NCBI RefSeq assembly: GCF_016775475.1
Contig: NZ_JAEUXJ010000010.1
Coordinates: 62,001 to 126,000 of the forward strand
Length of the DNA: 64,000 nucleotides
Direction: 5' to 3'
Origin: Belnapia mucosa
GTDB taxonomy: Bacteria > Pseudomonadota > Alphaproteobacteria > Acetobacterales > Acetobacteraceae
The notes beneath the pieces are model-generated. The model made no database searches, had not been told where the DNA came from, and saw only the letters and a list, made by a program, of their open reading frames with translations. How positions within the stretch are numbered: the stretch's first letter is position 1; each line of letters begins with the position of its first letter. Of this stretch, positions 60,291 through 64,000 are shown piece after piece. The translations under genes and the position numbers were made by a program.

Positions 60291-61635
60291 ACAAGGCCTG
60301 CCGCCCCCGGCCAATGACCGGGGCGATGGCTCCGATACCGGCCCGACCCGGGCCGCTGTCATCCTTCCCTTCGAGCGGCATCCCCGCAGCATCGGTCCCG
60401 TGCCGGATGCGGCGCCGCGGGCCGCCGAAGCGCGTCTGGCGGAGGCCGTGGGCCTCGCCGCCAGCATCGGCGTGACCATCGTCCACCAGGCGATCTACCC
60501 GCTGCGCGAGCGCCGCCCCAGCACCTATATGGGCGAGGGCCAGGTCGCGGATGCGCGGCAGCAGATCGACGAGCAGCGCGTGGCGCTGGTCGTGGTCGAT
60601 GCCGCGTTGACCCCGGTGCAGCAACGCAACCTCGAGAGGGAATGGCGCTGCAAGGTCATCGACCGCACCGGCCTCATTCTCGAGATCTTCGGCGAGCGCG
60701 CCCGGACCAAGGAGGGCTCGCTGCAGGTGGAGCTTGCCCATCTGGAGTACCAGCGCACCCGCCTCGTGCGGTCCTGGACCCATCTGGAGCGCCAGCGCGG
60801 CGGCTTCGGCTTCCTCGGCGGCCCGGGCGAATCCCAGATCGAGATCGACCGGCGGTTGATCACCGACCGCATCGTCAAGCTGAAGAAGGAGCTGGAACAG
60901 GTCCGCCGCACCCGAGGCCTGCACCGGCGCCAGCGGGAGAAGGTGCCCTATCCGGTCATCGCGCTGGTGGGCTACACCAATGCCGGCAAGAGCACGCTGT
61001 TCAATGCGCTCACCGGCGCCGGCGTCTATGCCCAGGACCAGCTCTTCGCCACGCTCGACCCGACCATGCGCGGCATCCGCCTGCCCTCTGGCCGGCGGGC
61101 CATCCTGTCCGATACCGTCGGCTTCATCTCCGAACTGCCGACCCAGCTGGTCGAGGCCTTCCGGGCGACGCTCGAGGAGGTGGCGGCGGCCGATATCATC
61201 CTGCATGTGCGCGACGTCGCCCATCCGGACACCGCGGCGCAGCGGGCCGATGTGCTGCATGTTCTCCAGGAGATGGCCGCCGGCGCCAATGCCCCGCTGG
61301 ATGAGGGCTGGCAGAACCGGGTGCTGGAGGTGCTGAACAAGGCCGACCTGCTCGGTGGCGTCGGCGAGGTCCCGGGCGGCTCCGCCGACTCGGCGATCGC
61401 CGTCTCCGCCCTGACCGGGGAGGGGCTGCCCGCCCTGCTGGAGGCGCTGGACGAGCGGCTCTCGGCCAATATGGAGACAGTGCGTTACGCCATCCCCTCG
61501 GCCGACGGCGCCCGGCTCGCCTGGCTCTACCGCCATGGCGAGGTGATCGAGCGGGCCGATACCGAGGAGGATGTCCAGGTGACTGTGCGCCTCTCGCCCA
61601 CCGACCGCGCCCGCTTCGAGCAGCCCGCCCCGTGA
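60262..61635 (+). CDS. hflX: GTPase HflX
   Basis: A 457-residue ribosome-associated GTPase that splits stalled 70S ribosomes. The N-terminal nucleotide-binding domain has STYMGEGQVADARQ and RTGLILEIFGERARTKEGSL. A linker with GPGESQIEIDRRLI follows, then the G domain: G1 GYTNAGKST, G3 DTVGFISELP and G4 NKAD. The start is uncertain: GTG at 60262 lies inside hfq and has a poor ribosome site; GGCGGAG at 60280 might serve a later non-ATG start. Coupled with hfq upstream and with the IMPase gene downstream (GTGA). Confidence 0.93.
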   Translation: MRSILSAETEQGLPPPANDRGDGSDTGPTRAAVILPFERHPRSIGPVPDAAPRAAEARLAEAVGLAASIGVTIVHQAIYPLRERRPSTYMGEGQVADARQQIDEQRVALVVVDAALTPVQQRNLEREWRCKVIDRTGLILEIFGERARTKEGSLQVELAHLEYQRTRLVRSWTHLERQRGGFGFLGGPGESQIEIDRRLITDRIVKLKKELEQVRRTRGLHRRQREKVPYPVIALVGYTNAGKSTLFNALTGAGVYAQDQLFATLDPTMRGIRLPSGRRAILSDTVGFISELPTQLVEAFRATLEEVAAADIILHVRDVAHPDTAAQRADVLHVLQEMAAGANAPLDEGWQNRVLEVLNKADLLGGVGEVPGGSADSAIAVSALTGEGLPALLEALDERLSANMETVRYAIPSADGARLAWLYRHGEVIERADTEEDVQVTVRLSPTDRARFEQPAP

Positions 61636-62465
61636 CGCCGCCGCTCGACGCAAGGCGGATGGGTGAGGTCGCGGCGCTGCTGCGGCAGGCGACCCGGGCG
61701 GAGATCCTGCCGCGGTTCCGTCGCCTCGCCGCCGGCGCCGTCCGCAGCAAGAGCGGGCCGCTGGACCTGGTGACCGATGCGGATGAGGCGGCGGAGCGCG
61801 TCATCACCGCCGGCCTCCGCGAGCAGTTCCCCGGCTGCACCGTGGTGGGCGAGGAGGCGACGGCGGCCGATCCGGAGCTGCTCGGCCGGCTCGCCGGGGC
61901 GGAGCTCGCCTTCGTGGTCGATCCGGTGGATGGGACAGCCAATTTCGCCGCCGGCCTGCCGCTGTTCGGCTGCATGGCGGCCGCGATCCGGCATGGCGAG
62001 ATCATCGCCAGCTGGATCCACGATCCGCTCGGCGACGATACGGCGATGGCGCTGCGCGGGGAGGGCGCCTGGATCGAGGCGCCGGACGGCCACCGGAGCG
62101 AGTTGCGCGTCGCCGCCGCCGTTCCGGTCGCCCGCATGGTGGCCTCCGTCTCCTGGGGCTATATGGCCGAGCCGCTGCGGAGCCGAGTGCCGTCCCGCCT
62201 GCCGCGCCTCGCCGCCAGCATCGGCCTGCGCTGCGCCGCGCATGAATACCGGATGGCTGCCGGCGGGCATGTCCATGCCCTGGTCTATAATCGGCTGATG
62301 CCCTGGGACCATGCGCCGGGCTGGCTGCTCCACCGGGAGGCCGGCGGCCACTCCGCCCGCTTCGACGGCAGCCCCTATGGTCCGCTGACCACCAGCGGCG
62401 GCCTCATCGTCGCGCCGGACCGGGAGAGCTGGAAGGCGCTGCGGGAGGCCCTGCTGGCCGAATAG
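61632..62465 (+). CDS. Inositol-monophosphatase-family phosphatase
   Basis: A 277-residue magnesium-dependent phosphatase. Metal sites are VVGEEAT, VDPVDGTANFAAGLP (DPxDGT motif) and the C-terminal WDHAPGWLLHREAGG. It may act on inositol phosphate, histidinol phosphate or 3'-phosphoadenosine phosphate; the family alone does not decide. GTG start overlapping the hflX stop (GTGA), so it belongs to the hfq-hflX transcript. Confidence 0.9.
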   Translation: MTPPLDARRMGEVAALLRQATRAEILPRFRRLAAGAVRSKSGPLDLVTDADEAAERVITAGLREQFPGCTVVGEEATAADPELLGRLAGAELAFVVDPVDGTANFAAGLPLFGCMAAAIRHGEIIASWIHDPLGDDTAMALRGEGAWIEAPDGHRSELRVAAAVPVARMVASVSWGYMAEPLRSRVPSRLPRLAASIGLRCAAHEYRMAAGGHVHALVYNRLMPWDHAPGWLLHREAGGHSARFDGSPYGPLTTSGGLIVAPDRESWKALREALLAE

Positions 62466-62556
62466 TCCGGTCCTGCTGATGGGCGTCATCACCAACGCCT
62501 ATCATCCCTCCTGCCCGACATGGCCTAGGCTCCGCCCCAGACGAAGGAGCCATGCC

Positions 62557-63453
62557 ATGTCCGAGACCACGCCCGCCCTGGTGATCCTGCCCCGCGCCCA
62601 TGACGTCGGCGGCTTCGAGGTCCGCCGTGCCCTGCCCGCCACCGAGAGGCAGATGGTGGGGCCCTTCATTTTCTTCGACCAGATGGGCCCCGGCGAATTC
62701 CTCCAGGGCACAGGCCTCGATGTCCGGCCACATCCGCATATCGGCCTCTCGACCGTCACCTATCTGTTCGAGGGCTCGATCCAGCACCGGGACAGCCTGG
62801 GCACCGACCAGCCGATCCTGCCGGGCGACGTGAACTGGATGACAGCCGGGCAGGGGATCGTGCACTCCGAGCGGAGCAGCGCCGAGAGCCGGCAGCAGCG
62901 CCGCAGCCTGGCCGGCATCCAGTCCTGGGTCGCCCTGCCGAAATCCGCCGAGGAGACCAGCCCGGACTTCGCCCACCATGCGGCCGCGAGCCTGCCGCTG
63001 GCCGAGGAAGGCGGGCTCCGCCTTCGCCTGATCGCCGGGGAGGGCTGGGGGCTGCGCTCGCCGGTCGCCACCTCCTCGCCGCTCTTCTACGCCGATGCGG
63101 TGCTGGCGCCGGGGGCAGTGGTGCCGATGCCCGACCAGCATGAGGAACGCGCCGCCTATGTGGTCGAGGGCTCGGTGAGCATCGGCGACGACACCCATGA
63201 GGCGGGGCGGATGCTGGTCTTCCACCCGCGCTCGGGGCTGGCGCTACGGGCGGGGCCGAAGGGCGCCCGCCTGCTGCTGCTGGGCGGGGCTGCCATGGAC
63301 GGGCCGCGCTACGTCTTCTGGAATTTCGTCTCCTCCTCGCGCGACCGGATCGAGCAGGCGAAGGCGGATTGGCAGGCCGAGCGCTTCCCCAAGGTCCCGA
63401 GCGATGCGGTGGAGTTCATCCCGCTGCCGGAGCGGGTGCGCGTCCGCGGCTGA
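62557..63453 (+). CDS. Pirin family protein
   Basis: A 298-residue bicupin of the pirin family. The N-terminal cupin has FIFFDQMGPGEF, VRPHPHIGLSTVTYLFEG and MTAGQGIVHSE, which supply the HxH...H...E iron ligands. The C-terminal cupin follows with ERAAYVVEGSVSIGDD. Some pirins are quercetinases or redox sensors; the role here is unknown. AAGGAG lies upstream of the second of two close ATGs. Convergent with mazG across a repeat-rich gap. Confidence 0.9.
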   Translation: MSETTPALVILPRAHDVGGFEVRRALPATERQMVGPFIFFDQMGPGEFLQGTGLDVRPHPHIGLSTVTYLFEGSIQHRDSLGTDQPILPGDVNWMTAGQGIVHSERSSAESRQQRRSLAGIQSWVALPKSAEETSPDFAHHAAASLPLAEEGGLRLRLIAGEGWGLRSPVATSSPLFYADAVLAPGAVVPMPDQHEERAAYVVEGSVSIGDDTHEAGRMLVFHPRSGLALRAGPKGARLLLLGGAAMDGPRYVFWNFVSSSRDRIEQAKADWQAERFPKVPSDAVEFIPLPERVRVRG

Positions 63454-63519
63454 GGCTGCCCTCCCGGCGCCAGGCGCTGGGGTTCCGATTGTGTTCACGA
63501 AAGATTCTGCGCTGCCTGA

Positions 63520-63539
63520 ACGGCCGCTTCGGCGGTCGT
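63520..63539. terminator. GC-rich hairpin with TTCG loop downstream of pirin
   Basis: The sequence folds into an 8-bp stem (one G-T pair) closed by a C-TTCG-G tetraloop, one of the most stable RNA loops. It lies 67 bases after the pirin stop and is a likely 3' end signal for the convergent transcripts. A T tract is absent. Confidence 0.5.
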
Positions 63540-63640
63540 GAAAGGTCTTTACATCGCGCTTGTAAATAACTGACGAGCGCAGGTGAAAAACTTTCACAGC
63601 GCCGGCGCAGAGTGCCTCCGGCGCATGTGAAGCCGTTTAC
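63538..63640. repeat. Three evenly spaced GTGAA...TTTAC semi-palindromes
   Basis: GTGAAAGGTCTTTAC (63538), GTGAAAAACTTTCAC (63583, a perfect inverted repeat) and GTGAAGCCGTTTAC (63627) start 45 and 44 bases apart. A further perfect inverted repeat, TTTACA (63548) with TGTAAA (63561), overlaps the first. GTGTTCAC at 63491 may be a fourth, degenerate copy. The array fills the pirin-mazG gap, and its last unit overlaps the mazG stop codon. Confidence 0.6.
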
Positions 63641-64000
63641 AAGCCCTGTTTTTCCTCGGTTTTTACCGCCTGCCACTCGGCTTCCATCGCCTCCAGCGAA
63701 GCGTCGGCCGGGGCCACTCCGCGGGCCGCGAGGCGTGCCTCGACCCCGCCGAAACGCCGTTCGAACTTGGCATTGGCCGCCCGCAGGCATTCCTCCGGGT
63801 CGAGATCCAGCTTCCGCGCCAGATTGGCGAGAACGAAGAGCAGGTCTCCGACCTCATCCGCCAGCCGCGCCGGCTCTGCGCCGGGCAGCTCGGCCCGCAG
63901 CTCTGCCGCTTCCTCCTCGAGCTTGTCGAGCACGGCCGCGGCGTCCGGCCAGTCGAAGCCGATCCGGGCGGCGCGGCGGGTCAGCTTGGCGGCGCGGGTG
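63637..64000 (-). CDS. mazG: Nucleoside triphosphate pyrophosphohydrolase MazG, C-terminal part (cut by window edge)
   Basis: The right edge truncates the 5' part; 121 codons of the 3' part are visible. MazG hydrolyses NTPs to NMP and pyrophosphate, limiting ppGpp or damaged nucleotides. The visible sequence TRAAKLTRRAARIGFDW, then AAAVLDKLEEEAAEL and LADEVGDLLFVLANLARKL (acidic metal-binding EExE and ExxD motifs) followed by CLRAANAKFERRF is the second MazG domain. Convergent with pirin. Confidence 0.93.
   Translation of the reverse strand, partial: TRAAKLTRRAARIGFDWPDAAAVLDKLEEEAAELRAELPGAEPARLADEVGDLLFVLANLARKLDLDPEECLRAANAKFERRFGGVEARLAARGVAPADASLEAMEAEWQAVKTEEKQGL

Noticed and set aside
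63538..63640. CRISPR array
   Set aside because: The repeats are only about 15 bases, imperfect and few in number, with no cas genes; the palindromic units fit protein-binding sites better.

Overview
This 64-kb window is chromosomal DNA from a very GC-rich bacterium (about 70% G+C by eye). Gene content points to an alphaproteobacterium of the Acetobacteraceae/Roseomonas type. The evidence is the ordered block dusB-ntrB-ntrC-ntrY-ntrX-dat-HAD-hfq-hflX near the right end, the many orphan Bug/TctC-type solute receptors, and several hydantoinase/oxoprolinase pairs. The species assignment is inference. I saw no rRNA, tRNA, CRISPR array, transposase or integrase.

Layout. 1-3.7 kb: a queuosine block (queA-tgt-queF overlapping on the minus strand, then queG running off the left edge), interrupted by a plus-strand gene for a possible caspase-fold protein. 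3.8-10.6 kb: scattered housekeeping and accessory genes: a secreted metallophosphoesterase, a class II aldolase, a DUF983 protein divergent from a MocR regulator with repeat operators between them, DUF427, a cytosine-deaminase-like amidohydrolase, and a LysE exporter. 10.7-14.6 kb: an accessory island. A strikingly AT-rich SIR2-STAND gene (Avs5-like anti-phage architecture) lies between an intact gene of unknown function and a frameshifted, internally deleted copy of that gene. A 57-bp relic of a second amidohydrolase lies at the left edge of the AT-rich DNA. 14.6-30 kb: three HyuA/HyuB (oxoprolinase-type) pairs. One is on the minus strand with a Bug receptor. The other two flank a complete TRAP transporter in a seven-gene plus-strand operon in which every junction is an overlap. 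30-50 kb: catabolic genes: 3-hydroxyacyl-CoA dehydrogenase and SDR, pepN with a dimethylformamidase-like gene, acyl-CoA dehydrogenase, glutathione-dependent formaldehyde dehydrogenase, amidohydrolase with DUF1028, acyl-CoA carboxyltransferase, thiolase, and four more orphan Bug receptors. 50-64 kb: the conserved core: ispF, dusB, two nitrogen two-component systems, a D-amino-acid aminotransferase, a HAD phosphatase, hfq, hflX, an IMPase-family gene, pirin and mazG (cut by the right edge).

How the genes work together. The TRAP/hydantoinase operon most likely imports an organic acid or cyclic amide and opens its ring with ATP-dependent HyuAB enzymes. The Bug receptors suggest broad scavenging of carboxylates. 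NtrBC (sigma-54 dependent, GAFTGA present) and NtrYX (GAFTGA absent) sit in one overlapping operon with dusB. The only clearly foreign-looking DNA is the SIR2-STAND gene, which is the best candidate for a defence system.
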